From Oscillospiraceae bacterium (lineage in GTDB: Bacteria; Bacillota; Clostridia; Oscillospirales; Ruminococcaceae): a stretch of 64,000 nucleotides of DNA. Below, piece by piece: positions 41,418 through 49,640 of this stretch. Numbering within the stretch: the stretch's first letter is position 1; each line of letters begins with the position of its first letter. Below the pieces are notes generated by a model that was not told the DNA's origin, did no database searches, and saw only the letters and a program-made list of their open reading frames with translations. Made by a program: the position numbers and the translations under genes. Where the stretch lies: assembly GCA_004557855.1 (NCBI GenBank), contig SFFJ01000004.1, forward strand, positions 1 to 64,000, given 5' to 3'.

Positions 41418-41601
41418 GGGGGTCACCTCGGTCGGAATGAACTTTCACCTTATTATATCATGCTTCCCGCAGGGCGGCCAAATAAATATTCCGCCAAGAC
41501 TTTGCCCGTAAAGGTTTTCTTCCGGAAAATTAGCGGCGAACGGCGATATAATGGAGGCAAAGAAAGACCCCGAGAGGTTTGCGACAGGAGGAACTATCAT
41601 T

Positions 41602-41748
41602 ATGCGTACCAAAGAGTATCTGGAAGCTCGTAAGGAAATCATCAACTGCATCGTTTTAAGCCCCATCTGCCTTTTTGTCCCGCTGATCATCATCTTCACC
41701 GAGTGGCTGCCCATCATGCGCGCCGAAAGAAATAAGGTCGCTGCGTAA
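41602..41748 (+). CDS. 48-residue single-span membrane protein
   Basis: The 48 residues start MRTKEYLEARKEIINC, continue with one hydrophobic span (IVLSPICLFVPLIIIF) and end in a basic tail (MRAERNKVAA). AGGAGG stands ten bases before the ATG, and a TATAAT-like element precedes by about 50 bases. It lies divergent from the kinase gene. No family is recognised. Small basic membrane peptides next to two-component systems can act as modulators of the kinase, but nothing here proves it. Confidence 0.55.
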   Translation: MRTKEYLEARKEIINCIVLSPICLFVPLIIIFTEWLPIMRAERNKVAA

Positions 41749-41789
41749 AAAAGGCCCGCCTTTGCAGTAAAAATGTTTCATGAAACAAA

Positions 41790-41813
41790 ATTCCCCGCCG
41801 AAAAGCGGGGAAT
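41790..41813. terminator. Terminator between small protein and hydrolase genes
   Basis: ATTCCCCGC pairs with GCGGGGAAT across CGAAAA, with AAAA and GTTT flanks usable from both sides. Confidence 0.7.
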
Positions 41814-41828
41814 GTTTGCGTTATGGGG

Positions 41829-42758
41829 TCATTTGGGCATATGGGCATCCAGATAGTCGATGATATCGTGGAAAAGCTGCTCCTTCAGCGGCTCGTTGTG
41901 CACCTCGTGGCGGGCGCCCCGGTACAGGGTGATGGTCACATCCCGCAGCCCCTGCGCCTTCAGGCCCTCGTACACCTCGGTGACGCCCTTGCCGTTATTG
42001 CCTACGGCGTCCTCATCCCCGGCAAAGAGCCAGACGGGCAGCTCCTTCGGGATGGCGGCGTACCAGTCGGGACGGTTGCAGCGGTCCACCAGCTGCAGCA
42101 GCTCGCCGTAGCCGCTGTTGGAGAAGATAAAGCTGCACCACGGGTCGGCCATATATTTGCGGCAGACCTCCTCATCGTGGCAGATCCAGTCCACCATCGT
42201 CTTTTGCTCGGTCTTTTTATTGTAGTTGCCGGTGGTCAGCGCATACAGCAGCTTGCTGTGGCCCTTTTTGCCGCCGAACAGCGAAACAAGGGCGACGATC
42301 GCCTTGCCGGGGCCTGCGGCGGGGTTTTTGCCGGCGGTTCCGCTGATGAGCAGCGCCTGCAGGTTCCTGCCGTAGCGGGCCGCATACAGCCGTGCCACAA
42401 AGGAGCCCATGCTGTGCCCCAGCAGGAAGTAGGGCAGGCCGGGGAACTGTGCGCTGATGGTTCTTCTTTCGATCTCCTGATCCTCGACGAGGTAGTTCCA
42501 GGCGCCCTTTTCGCCGAAGAAGCCCAGGTCCTCCTTGTTCATTTCGGCGGTGGAGCCGTGACCCAGGTGGTCGATGCCGCAGACGGCATAGCCGGCGTCG
42601 GTCAGGTACTGCGCCATCTCCTCGTACCGCATGATGTACTCACACATTCCGTGGCAGATCTGCACCACGGCGCGGGGCTCACCCTCCGGCAGGAACAAAA
42701 ACCCGGAGAGCCTGCTTTTTCCGTCGCTGGAATTCAGGGTAAACGTTTTCTTTTCCAT
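41829..42758 (-). CDS. Alpha/beta hydrolase, lysophospholipase/monoglyceride lipase type
   Basis: The 309-residue protein has the serine hydrolase lid of the Hydrolase_4 group. AVVQICHGMCEYIMRYEEMA forms the oxyanion region (H-G-M), FLLGHSMGSFVARLYAARYG holds the nucleophile Ser in G-H-S-M-G, PVWLFAGDEDAVGNNGKG carries the acid, and YRGARHEVHNE the catalytic His. Members release fatty acids from monoacylglycerol or lysophospholipids. The absence of a signal peptide points to a cytoplasmic enzyme. GGGAGGAC precedes the chosen ATG. It stands alone, followed by a terminator. Confidence 0.88.
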   Translation of the reverse strand: MEKKTFTLNSSDGKSRLSGFLFLPEGEPRAVVQICHGMCEYIMRYEEMAQYLTDAGYAVCGIDHLGHGSTAEMNKEDLGFFGEKGAWNYLVEDQEIERRTISAQFPGLPYFLLGHSMGSFVARLYAARYGRNLQALLISGTAGKNPAAGPGKAIVALVSLFGGKKGHSKLLYALTTGNYNKKTEQKTMVDWICHDEEVCRKYMADPWCSFIFSNSGYGELLQLVDRCNRPDWYAAIPKELPVWLFAGDEDAVGNNGKGVTEVYEGLKAQGLRDVTITLYRGARHEVHNEPLKEQLFHDIIDYLDAHMPK

Positions 42759-42787
42759 TGGGTCCTCCCTCAATTTTTTATTGCGCG

Positions 42788-43249
42788 TCAGGCCAGCGCG
42801 CGATCCACGGCGGTCACCTGCTGGGCCTCCCCTGCGGCATCCACCGTGTAAAAGGTCAGATATTCAAAGCGGGTCCACAGCCGGGGCAGCAGGTCGCTGC
42901 CGCCGCCGGGCATACCGGTCACCACATAGTGCGGCAGCTCCTCCCCCAAAAGCTGCACCAGGCTCTGCTCGGGGTTTTCGCTGTAATGCACCGTCATAAT
43001 GGCGCCGGCATCCAGGCTGGTGCGGTACAGGTGCTCAATCGCCTCGGGGTCGGGGGTATTGCCGAACTGCGCGATATTCTGCACCTGCAATACGCACCCC
43101 AGCGTATCGGCCAGCTGCCGCCCGGCCAGAATGAGCCGGTCACAGCTGCGCTGATCGGTCACCAGCACCAGCACGGTGGGACGTAGTTTTTGCGGTTTGC
43201 GGGTCGTCACCAAGTGAGTCAACGCTCCTTTGCTGTTTTCTGCTTCCAT
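42788..43249 (-). CDS. Universal-stress-protein-like nucleotide-binding domain protein
   Basis: About 153 residues with a Rossmann-type start (PTVLVLVTDQRSCDRLILAG) and the middle portion GCVLQVQNIAQFG resemble the UspA domain in KdpD-type proteins. The nucleotide loop is incomplete (VTGMPGGGSDLLPRL in place of G-x2-G-x9-GS). The first ATG (43249) is inside a TATAAT-like box (TATAATGG), so the true start could be a downstream TTG or GTG following AAAGGAG. The gene lies upstream of, but separate from, the lipase gene and divergent from rex. A role in stress or signalling is inferred from fold only. Confidence 0.55.
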   Translation of the reverse strand: MEAENSKGALTHLVTTRKPQKLRPTVLVLVTDQRSCDRLILAGRQLADTLGCVLQVQNIAQFGNTPDPEAIEHLYRTSLDAGAIMTVHYSENPEQSLVQLLGEELPHYVVTGMPGGGSDLLPRLWTRFEYLTFYTVDAAGEAQQVTAVDRALA

Positions 43250-43387
43250 TATAACAAATCCTACCGCAAAAAGATACGAAAGCGGGAAATCTTCACAAAA
43301 TATTTTCAAATTTTTTCGCCCGTCCGGGGGCGTTCCGGCCGCCTGCGGCAAATGTTCCCGCAAATGCGCGGAACATTCGATAAAAAG

Positions 43388-43416
43388 TTGACGAAATCCG
43401 CAAAAAGAGGTATCAT
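43388..43416 (+). promoter_or_regulatory. Promoter of rex
   Basis: TTGACG (43388-43393), 17 bases, TATCAT (43411-43416). No clear Rex operator (TTGTTAA-type palindrome) overlaps it. Confidence 0.65.
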
Positions 43417-43474
43417 AAGGGTAAGCGGACGGCGAGAAAGCTCCCCGCCCGCAACAGATATGAGGTGAGCGAGC

Positions 43475-44131
43475 ATGAACGATAAGACGGTTTCGATCTC
43501 GGTGATCCGGCGCCTGCCGCGGTATCACCGTTATTTGGGGATGCTGCTGAACGGCGGCGTGACCCGTATTTCCTCCAAGGAGCTGGCGGCGCAGATGAAG
43601 GTCACCGCCAGTCAGATCCGCCAGGATCTCAACTGCTTCGGGGGGTTCGGCCAGCAGGGCTACGGCTATAATGTCGAGCTGCTGTATAAGGAGATCGGCA
43701 ACATTCTGGGCGTGGATAAAAAGATCCCGGCCATACTGGTGGGCAGCGGCACCCGCGGCCAAAGCCTGATCCGAGAGGACGACCTGTTCCGTGACCGCGG
43801 CTTCGAGCTGGTGGGCGCCTTCGATAAGGCCCCGGAGAAGATCGGGATGACGCTGCCGAACGGGCTGACCGTCCGGGACGTGGCCACCCTGCCGGAATTC
43901 TGCGCCGAGCATCACCCCCATATGGCGGTGGTGTGCATCCCGCGGGACGCCGCCGAGGAGCTGGCCGAAACGCTGGTGGATGCCGGCATCCGGTCGTTCT
44001 GGAACTTCTCCAGCTATGATTTCCGGCTGAAATACGAGGATCTGCCCTCGGTCAACGTCCATCTGGGCGATAGCCTTTTGACCCTCTCCTATCTGGTGAA
44101 CCACCCCAAGGGCGAGCCGCAGGAGGAATAA
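43475..44131 (+). CDS. rex: Redox-sensing transcriptional repressor Rex
   Basis: The 218-residue protein has an N-terminal winged helix (SVIRRLPRYHRYLGMLLNGG, ISSKELAAQMKVTASQIRQD, LNCFGGFGQQGYGYNVELL) and a Rossmann domain that senses the NADH/NAD ratio (AILVGSGTRGQSLI, ELVGAFDKAPEKIG, VCIPRDAAEELAETLVDAGI, FWNFSSYDFRL). Rex represses fermentation genes when NADH is low. The nucleotide loop G-S-G-T-R-G deviates slightly from the common G-x-G-x-L-G. GAGGTGAGCG precedes the ATG. It is transcribed alone. Butyrate-pathway genes are common Rex targets, but no Rex site was seen at 28.4 kb. Confidence 0.93.
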   Translation: MNDKTVSISVIRRLPRYHRYLGMLLNGGVTRISSKELAAQMKVTASQIRQDLNCFGGFGQQGYGYNVELLYKEIGNILGVDKKIPAILVGSGTRGQSLIREDDLFRDRGFELVGAFDKAPEKIGMTLPNGLTVRDVATLPEFCAEHHPHMAVVCIPRDAAEELAETLVDAGIRSFWNFSSYDFRLKYEDLPSVNVHLGDSLLTLSYLVNHPKGEPQEE

Positions 44132-44142
44132 CGGTACATACC

Positions 44143-44172
44143 ACCCCCGACCGCATGGCCGGGGGCTTTTCC
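44143..44172 (+). terminator. Terminator after rex
   Basis: CCCCCG pairs with CGGGGG around an ACCGCATGGC centre (inner GACC/GGCC pairs possible), followed by CTTTT. Confidence 0.75.
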
Positions 44173-44201
44173 ATGCCTGCGGGGTAGGGGAGCCCGCCCC
44201 A

Positions 44202-44287
44202 TACGGCCGCAGGCCGCCGCCCTCCGGGCGGCTCCGGCGAACTGCGTTCGCCGTCGGCGGTGCGCAGCACCGCCGGGCCTGCGGCCG
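44202..44287. repeat. Modular palindromic intergenic repeat, copy 9
   Basis: Arms ACGGCCGCAGGC and GCCTGCGGCCGT enclose GCCGCC/GGCGGC, GGCGAACTGCGTTCGCC and CGGCGGTGC/GCACCGCCG hairpins. Confidence 0.85.
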
Positions 44288-44418
44288 TCCTGCCCCCTGC
44301 ACTTTCTCGTGGGGTAGAGGACGGCGCATTTCCCCGCCGTCCCGCCCCCCGCACACCCCCGGCGGTTTTTTCTTTGCCCGGGGCTTGGTGTATTGATACA
44401 GAAAAAATATGGGGGCTA

Positions 44419-44448
44419 TTGATATTTTGTATAGGTTTATGGTATGCT
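44419..44448 (+). promoter_or_regulatory. Promoter of the six-gene unknown operon
   Basis: TTGATA (44419-44424), 18 bases, TATGCT (44443-44448). A TATTGATA direct repeat (44391 and 44417 areas) covers the upstream side. Confidence 0.55.
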
Positions 44449-44522
44449 GTAAAATGTGGAAGGGGAGCGCCGTCCGCTGCGGCAAAGACCCCCTTATTCA
44501 AACATGAGAAGGAGAAACCGCC

Positions 44523-45401
44523 ATGAAACGTATCCTGCTGCTATTTTGTGTGACCATCCTGCTCATCGGGCTGCTGTGCGGCTGCGGCGGAGAGCCCGTC
44601 CACCCCATCGACCCGACCCCCGACCCGGGCGGCCCGACCCCCGGAACAGACGATCCCGGGACCTCGAGCGAGGTGCTGGAACACATGTGGGAGCTGATCG
44701 GCTCCGAAAGCAAGGGGGCGGGGCTTGCGTTTATCGGCTACGTCCCGGAGGATTCGACCGAGGTGGATCTGCGTGCCTTCCTGTGGGAAAGCCCCTTCAG
44801 CTATGCCTATGATTTCCTGGTGGATGCCTCCCTCGTAATGACGGAGGGGCAGGAGTTTTACGCCATCCTGCCGCCCTGCAAGGCCGGTACCATCACCATC
44901 TGTTCTTCCGTCCTCAATGATGCGGGCGAATATATCGACGATTTTGAAAACCCCCTGTTCGTGGGTGAGCCCGGTGAACCGGTGCTGCTGCTGTGCAATA
45001 TCAGCGAGATTTACAGCAACGTCATCATTACCGCCACCGACGGCGGCGGAGCGGTCCGGTTCCGTCCGTCCGTTTCGCTGGAAAACGGCCGCATTGACCA
45101 CATCCCGGAGATCTACGATTTTACCATGTACGAATGGGAGCCGGGCGAACGGGACGTTGAGATCGCCACCGAGCTTTTGAGCGAGCTGGATGCGGTGAAA
45201 ACCGCGCTGGCGCAGGGCATGAAGCTCATGTACACCGGCGACCGGCAGCTCATCGAGGGGCATACCTGCCTGCTGTTTGCGCTGGGCACCGACCATGGTG
45301 ACCAATTCGTGCGGGAGCAGCTTTACGGCGTCTGCGATAACCTCATCTACATCCACGATGCCGAAAGCACCGAATGGAGCCCCGTGGGGGTGCCGGCGTA
45401 A
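44523..45401 (+). CDS. Lipoprotein of unknown function
   Basis: The 292-residue protein has a lipoprotein signal (MKRILLLFCVTILLIGLLCGC, lipobox cysteine near residue 19-21) and a proline-rich linker (HPIDPTPDPGGPTPGTDDPG). An acidic extracellular domain follows, with GLAFIGYVPEDSTEVDLRAF and GEPVLLLCNISEIYSNVII. No catalytic motif or family is recognised. GAAGGAG precedes the ATG. It is the first of six genes in the same direction that end at 49.25 kb, separated by 12-47 bases. Its domain could bind a ligand at the cell surface; that is a guess. Confidence 0.7.
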   Translation: MKRILLLFCVTILLIGLLCGCGGEPVHPIDPTPDPGGPTPGTDDPGTSSEVLEHMWELIGSESKGAGLAFIGYVPEDSTEVDLRAFLWESPFSYAYDFLVDASLVMTEGQEFYAILPPCKAGTITICSSVLNDAGEYIDDFENPLFVGEPGEPVLLLCNISEIYSNVIITATDGGGAVRFRPSVSLENGRIDHIPEIYDFTMYEWEPGERDVEIATELLSELDAVKTALAQGMKLMYTGDRQLIEGHTCLLFALGTDHGDQFVREQLYGVCDNLIYIHDAESTEWSPVGVPA

Positions 45402-45443
45402 GGCCGGGGAAAATCCCGCCGCATGGCGAAGGGAGGGCCTGTG

Positions 45444-45953
45444 ATGGCGAAGGACGCCGAAAAGAGAAAGGATAAGCTCTACAACGTGCTGGCGCTGCTT
45501 TTGATGGCGGCGCTGTTCGGCTGCGGGGTGTGGGGCGTTGTCGAAAGCAGAATTGCCAAACGGGACTATAAAAACTCCCCCGACGTCCGGCAGGTCAGCG
45601 CCGTTGTAAGCAGCTATAGGACCATCGAAAGCAAAGACGACGACGGCGACGTGATCAGCACCGAATATGAAGCGAAGCTCATCTTCGAGGTGGACGGCCG
45701 AAGCTATACCGGCCGGGAGACCTATTACCGCGAGGTGGAAAACGGAGAGATCGTCACGGTGGAGGTGTACCAGACCCCCAAGGGGAGCTACAAGGTCGCC
45801 CCGGAGGGCAACCCCGTGGATTTTCTCCTTTACTGCATCGCCATCGTCGTGGGCGGCTTTCTCACCTTCGCCATGACCTGCGCCGTTTTGGGCAAAAGCC
45901 CGGAGGAGGTATTCCCCGAGGAGCAAAATAACGGGCGCCGCAGGCGCCGATAA
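45444..45953 (+). CDS. DUF3592-like two-span membrane protein
   Basis: The 169-residue protein has an N-terminal span (VLALLLMAALFGCGVWGVVE), an external beta-rich domain (VSAVVSSYRTIESKDDDGD, EYEAKLIFEVDGRSYTGRE, EIVTVEVYQTPKGSYKVAPE) and a C-terminal span (LYCIAIVVGGFLTFAMTCAV). The central part matches the DUF3592 pattern, where a V-x-Y-x-V-x-G-x-x-Y strand pair sits between two spans. The second ATG is chosen because GGGAGG stands seven bases upstream. Function of the family is unknown. It is the second gene of the unknown operon. Confidence 0.75.
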   Translation: MAKDAEKRKDKLYNVLALLLMAALFGCGVWGVVESRIAKRDYKNSPDVRQVSAVVSSYRTIESKDDDGDVISTEYEAKLIFEVDGRSYTGRETYYREVENGEIVTVEVYQTPKGSYKVAPEGNPVDFLLYCIAIVVGGFLTFAMTCAVLGKSPEEVFPEEQNNGRRRRR

Positions 45954-45965
45954 AGGGGGAAGCAG

Positions 45966-47270
45966 ATGAGCCTTTCAACTGCATTGTGGATCGCCGGGGC
46001 GGTCACCCTGCTGGTCACGGTATTGATCGGCGAAAAAATCATCGATTTGGATTTTTCCGGGCTGCAGCCCCAAAACCGCAAAAAGGCAAAGCGGGCAAGA
46101 CTGCTGGCGGCGCGCGCCACCCCGCTGGAGGGGGTAAACCTGCGCCGGGAGATGAAAACAGCCTTCGAGGATATGCTGCTGCCCTTTGCCAAAACCGATA
46201 AAACCCTGCTCCCGCCCCGCATGGATAAGGCGTTCCGCCACAGCGCCCTGCGGCAGCTGGAACTGCTGGAGCGCCGGCAGCTCTGCCGGGAGATCCTTTT
46301 GACCGATGTGACCGCCGAGCCCGAAAATGACTTTATCCGCTGGAACGATGACGGCCGGGAGTGGCGGGAGGGCGTCCTGCATGCCACCGCCCTGGAGCGT
46401 CTGGTCTCGTGGCATGACGGCCGGCCGGTCTATCAGCGCTACCGCAAAAATGCCTGCCTGCGGGTGCTGCAATCCCGGCATATCCGCACCTCCGACCGTG
46501 ACGGGCAGAAAAAAAGCTACTACGCCAACCGGCTGAAGATCCATTGTCCCTCCTGCGGCGGGGCGGTGGAGCTGAACACCCAGCAGGTGGCTTGCCCCTA
46601 CTGCGGTGCCGTTATCCGCAGCGACTTTTATGACTGGCAGACCGAGGACTTCGAGATCTACGAAAAGCCGGGCGCCAACCTGCAGCGGTTTTTGTACCTG
46701 CTGGCGGCCGGGGCGGTCCTGTTCCTTTGCGTGTTCCTCTGCCTTTACCTCATCCCGGATACCGAGATCTCCCTTTCGGCCGGGGTCGGCGCCGCCTGCC
46801 TTGTAGGGGTGATGGTGGTGATCCTCAACAGCTGCCGGGAGCATAAGCAGAATAAGCTGGCCGGGCAGATCGTCCGTTATTCCGAAAACTACCTCCGGGC
46901 CTGCATCAATGAAGCCCTTTACAAGGACAACACCGATGAAACCCTTTTGGATCACGGCATCGATACTGTCCTTTTGAAAAGCGTCCGCAATACCGGAAAG
47001 ACCACCGAGCTTACCGCCGAGCTGCAGATCAGCGAGACCTATCTCCCGGCGGGCAAAAAGCCCTATACCACCCGGCAAAAGCGCACCGTTACCCTGCAGC
47101 GGGCCCGCCACCCGGAGCGCAGAAAAACCGACGGCGAATTCTTCACCGAAAAGGAGTGCCCCTCCTGCGGCGCCAATTTCATCCCGGATGAAAACCACTG
47201 CTGCTCCTACTGCGGCTACGGCCTGCAGGTGAATAACGCAAAATGGGTGTTGGTATCCCCAAAGCAATAA
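45966..47270 (+). CDS. Membrane protein with zinc ribbons at two positions
   Basis: The 434-residue protein has an N-terminal span, a soluble part, a first zinc ribbon (IHCPSCGGAVELNTQQVACP, YCGAVI, about 192-217), two spans (FLYLLAAGAVLFLCVFLCLY and SAGVGAACLVGVMVVIL), and a Tim44-like soluble domain (RYSENYLRACINEALYKDNT...LKSVRNTGKTTELTAELQIS). A second ribbon (CPSCGANFIPDENHCCSYCG) lies near the C-terminus. Ribbon-bearing membrane proteins of this kind are common in Clostridia but unassigned. It is the third gene in the operon. No enzymatic motif is visible. Confidence 0.7.
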   Translation: MSLSTALWIAGAVTLLVTVLIGEKIIDLDFSGLQPQNRKKAKRARLLAARATPLEGVNLRREMKTAFEDMLLPFAKTDKTLLPPRMDKAFRHSALRQLELLERRQLCREILLTDVTAEPENDFIRWNDDGREWREGVLHATALERLVSWHDGRPVYQRYRKNACLRVLQSRHIRTSDRDGQKKSYYANRLKIHCPSCGGAVELNTQQVACPYCGAVIRSDFYDWQTEDFEIYEKPGANLQRFLYLLAAGAVLFLCVFLCLYLIPDTEISLSAGVGAACLVGVMVVILNSCREHKQNKLAGQIVRYSENYLRACINEALYKDNTDETLLDHGIDTVLLKSVRNTGKTTELTAELQISETYLPAGKKPYTTRQKRTVTLQRARHPERRKTDGEFFTEKECPSCGANFIPDENHCCSYCGYGLQVNNAKWVLVSPKQ

Positions 47271-47285
47271 AGGGAGGGGATAAAT

Positions 47286-48197
47286 ATGAATAAGAATAAT
47301 AACCCCGCAGACAGTCGGCTGCCGCTGCGGGTCCTGCGAAAGGCGGTGTTACTTTTGGCGATCGTTACGGTATTTGCGGGGCTGTTCGGCTGCTCCGGCA
47401 AAGCAGAGCCGCCGGCCGGGGAGCTTACGGTGGTCTCTGCTGCCGGCGGCCGGATGAGCCGCACCGAATCCTATTCCTTTTCTGCCATCCGCAAGGACGG
47501 CGTGTGGATGTTTTCCACCCGGTGCTATGCCGACCGGGAAAAATTCTACGTCGAGCTGGAGGACTGCCCCATGACCGATGAGGAGGCCAAAGAGCTGCTG
47601 CGCATCGTGGCGGAGGAGGACCTCATCCATACGGTGCACAGCTTCCGCAAGCCGCTTCTGGCCCGCATCTTCCCCCCGCGGGATGCAGCGATGGATTCCA
47701 CCCTGCTGCGCTTTGCGGACGGCACCGAATACGATGGGGAGGTGTCGATCGGCAGCGACCTCACCGCCTTTTTCTACCGCCTGGCGGAGCAGTACGGCAG
47801 GGAGGCGGCACAGGCCGAGATGGCAGCCGTCCGGGCACTTACCGTTTCCTGCAGCCATTCTTACATAAACGGAAGCTTCCAGTTCTCCATCAACAGGGAA
47901 ACAACCGGCTGGGTCTTTTCCTGCCGGTGCTACCTGGATGTGGATGAGCAGGTGCAAAAGGATAACTGCCCCATCACCGATGAGCAGGCCGCCGAGATTT
48001 TGCAGGTCGCGTGGGAGGAGGGGCTGCTGCACCGGGTAAGAGTCTACCAAAAGCCGACCGACGGCCTTTTTGCGCATGACGCCCCCGAATACAGCACCTT
48101 CTTCGCCTTTACCGACGGCAGCAGCGCCGGCGCCCCCATCGACCCCCGCGCCGAGGTGCGGTCGGCCTTTTACAACCTGGCGGAGCAGCTCCGCTGA
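47286..48197 (+). CDS. Lipoprotein with duplicated domain
   Basis: The 303-residue protein has a positively charged start, a hydrophobic segment ending in a lipobox (FAGLFGCSG, cysteine near residue 37), and two related halves. Each half has a strand ending S-x-R-C-Y, a DCPMTDEEAKELLRIVAEED / NCPITDEQAAEILQVAWEEG stretch, then LIHTVHSFRKP / LLHRVRVYQKP and a short terminal region. So an ancestral domain of about 110 residues was duplicated inside the gene. No family is recognised. GGGAGG precedes the ATG. It is the fourth gene of the unknown operon and, like the first, is exported. Confidence 0.72.
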   Translation: MNKNNNPADSRLPLRVLRKAVLLLAIVTVFAGLFGCSGKAEPPAGELTVVSAAGGRMSRTESYSFSAIRKDGVWMFSTRCYADREKFYVELEDCPMTDEEAKELLRIVAEEDLIHTVHSFRKPLLARIFPPRDAAMDSTLLRFADGTEYDGEVSIGSDLTAFFYRLAEQYGREAAQAEMAAVRALTVSCSHSYINGSFQFSINRETTGWVFSCRCYLDVDEQVQKDNCPITDEQAAEILQVAWEEGLLHRVRVYQKPTDGLFAHDAPEYSTFFAFTDGSSAGAPIDPRAEVRSAFYNLAEQLR

Positions 48198-48244
48198 CCT
48201 CAATTCAGTACCCATAAAAATTTTTCATAAAGGAGAGCAAACCC

Positions 48245-48814
48245 ATGAGTATTTTTGACCAGATGAAGAACACAGCCCAGCAGGCGGTCACCGCCGCAGC
48301 CCGTTCCGTCGGCAATAAGCGGGAGACCTTTACCTTCCAGTCGCTGCCGGAAAGCCTTGCCGAGATGCAGAAGCTGCCCGAGGCCAAAATGGAGACCCCG
48401 TTCCAGACGGCGGCCCTTACGGTTCTTGCCCTCTGCGCCTATTCGGCCGACCGCAGCATCGGCACCGAGATACTCAACTGGCTGCGCGGGCCCCGTCCCC
48501 TCAACGGCCATGACATCTCCTTCCTGAACGACCGCTTCCGTGACGGCAAGACCTATCTGCCCTTCACCTATTTTGCGGGCTCCACCCCGGAAAACAGCTA
48601 CACCCCCACCAAGCCCTATACCATCACCATCGAAAGCAACCATGTTTCCGCCGAGGAGCAGGGCTATATGAAGCTCTTTATCCCCTGCGGCGGCGCCGAT
48701 GACCCCCGTCCCATCAAGCTGCGTCAGCGCGGCTCGGACGGCAAGTGGTTCCTGTGGGAGCAGTACCTGCTCACCGGCGTCCGCACCCCCAAATCCGAAG
48801 ACCCGTGGGCGTAA
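48245..48814 (+). CDS. DUF6935-like cytoplasmic protein
   Basis: The 189-residue protein starts MSIFDQMKNTAQQAVTAAAR and has no membrane span. Distinct segments are FTFQSLPESLAEMQKLPEA, LTVLALCAYSADRSIGTEIL, GPRPLNGHDISFLNDRF and YFAGSTPENSYTPTKPYTI, which together match the DUF6935 pattern as I remember it. GGAGAG precedes the ATG. It is soluble, unlike its neighbours, and may serve as their cytoplasmic partner. Fifth of six co-directional genes; function unknown. Confidence 0.7.
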   Translation: MSIFDQMKNTAQQAVTAAARSVGNKRETFTFQSLPESLAEMQKLPEAKMETPFQTAALTVLALCAYSADRSIGTEILNWLRGPRPLNGHDISFLNDRFRDGKTYLPFTYFAGSTPENSYTPTKPYTITIESNHVSAEEQGYMKLFIPCGGADDPRPIKLRQRGSDGKWFLWEQYLLTGVRTPKSEDPWA

Positions 48815-48831
48815 CAGGGAGGAAAAACAGT

Positions 48832-49245
48832 ATGGATATTTGCGGAATCTGGAAGGTTCGTGAGCTGCGGATGCCCACCCCGGAGGGCGTGAAGGTCTAC
48901 TCCCCCGATGCCCTCCCCCCGGAGGACGACGAGCTGTATGACGACATCCTGCAGCAGCTGCAGCTCCGCACGGAATTTGCCGCAGACGGCACCGTGAGTA
49001 CCCTTCTGGCCGTCCCGGAGGAGATGAGAGCGGAGGCAGCCCGGCAGGGCGTCACCGTCCGGGAGGACGGCTATGCCGTCGTGGACAGCACCACTTGGAA
49101 AGAGGAGGACGGCAGGTTTTACTATGATACCGGGATCACCGGTGAGGTCATGGGCGAGCCGACCGACCCCTTTATGGCGATCGACGTCACCGAGGACGGC
49201 TGCCTGCTCTATCAAATGGGCATGATCCTGCTGGAGCGTGCCTGA
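48832..49245 (+). CDS. Small soluble protein of unknown function
   Basis: The 137 residues open MDICGIWKVRELRMPTPEG and are rich in acidic residues (PPEDDELYDDILQQL, VTEDGCLLYQMG). The pattern of an initial G-x-W-K and alternating strands resembles a small lipocalin-like fold, but I do not assign a family. GGGAGG precedes the ATG. It is the last gene of the operon. Its 3' end (GGGCATGATCCTG...GAGCGTGCCTGAC) is present twice more downstream with a terminator between each copy, so the gene tail has been tandemly triplicated. Confidence 0.68.
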   Translation: MDICGIWKVRELRMPTPEGVKVYSPDALPPEDDELYDDILQQLQLRTEFAADGTVSTLLAVPEEMRAEAARQGVTVREDGYAVVDSTTWKEEDGRFYYDTGITGEVMGEPTDPFMAIDVTEDGCLLYQMGMILLERA

Positions 49246-49490
49246 CCCCAAAATCGCATCACACAAAAAGCCCCCGAAATCGCATGATCTCGGGGGCTTT
49301 CCCATCCTGCTGCCCGCCGGGGGTTTCCCCATCCGGGCATGACGACCCTGCCGGAGCGTGCCTGACGAACCCGCCGCATCACGCAAAAAAGCCCCCGAAA
49401 TCGCATGATCTCGGGGGTTTTCCCATCCCACCGCCCGCCGGGGACTTTCCCCAACCCGGGCATGATCCTGCCGGAGCGTGCCTGACGAAC
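49218..49490 (+). repeat. Tandemly triplicated gene tail with terminator hairpins
   Basis: The 3' coding end plus stop recurs at 49218, 49335 and 49458 (period about 117-123 bases). Between copies lies a hairpin (GCCCCCGAAATCGCATGATCTCGGGGGC) at about 49270-49300 and again at 49391-49420. Both hairpins have A-run and T-run flanks typical of terminators. Confidence 0.88.
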
Positions 49491-49591
49491 CCGCCGGAGG
49501 GAAAGATAGTGTGAAAGAAAACCGTCAGGGTTGTCTTTCGCGTTCCATCAGGGCAGATGCTCTTAAATCTGCAAAAAGGTATGCGCTCCCC

Positions 49592-49640
49592 TCCGCACCA
49601 AAAAAGAACGCCCCATGGGGGCGTCCTTTTTTGGTGCGGA
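49592..49640 (-). terminator. Terminator of tRNA-Leu that mirrors the tRNA 3' end
   Basis: A 23-base-pair stem (49592-49614 with 49618-49640, one wobble) begins inside the tRNA: the last nine bases of the acceptor arm, including CCA, pair with a downstream copy of their complement. The loop is three bases. The minus-strand stem ends in TTTTTT before the mirrored arm. Confidence 0.8.

Noticed and set aside
40338-41426. Full-length KdpD with potassium pump operon
   Set aside because: The kinase has only the DUF4118, HisKA and ATPase parts and no kdpFABC genes are in the window.
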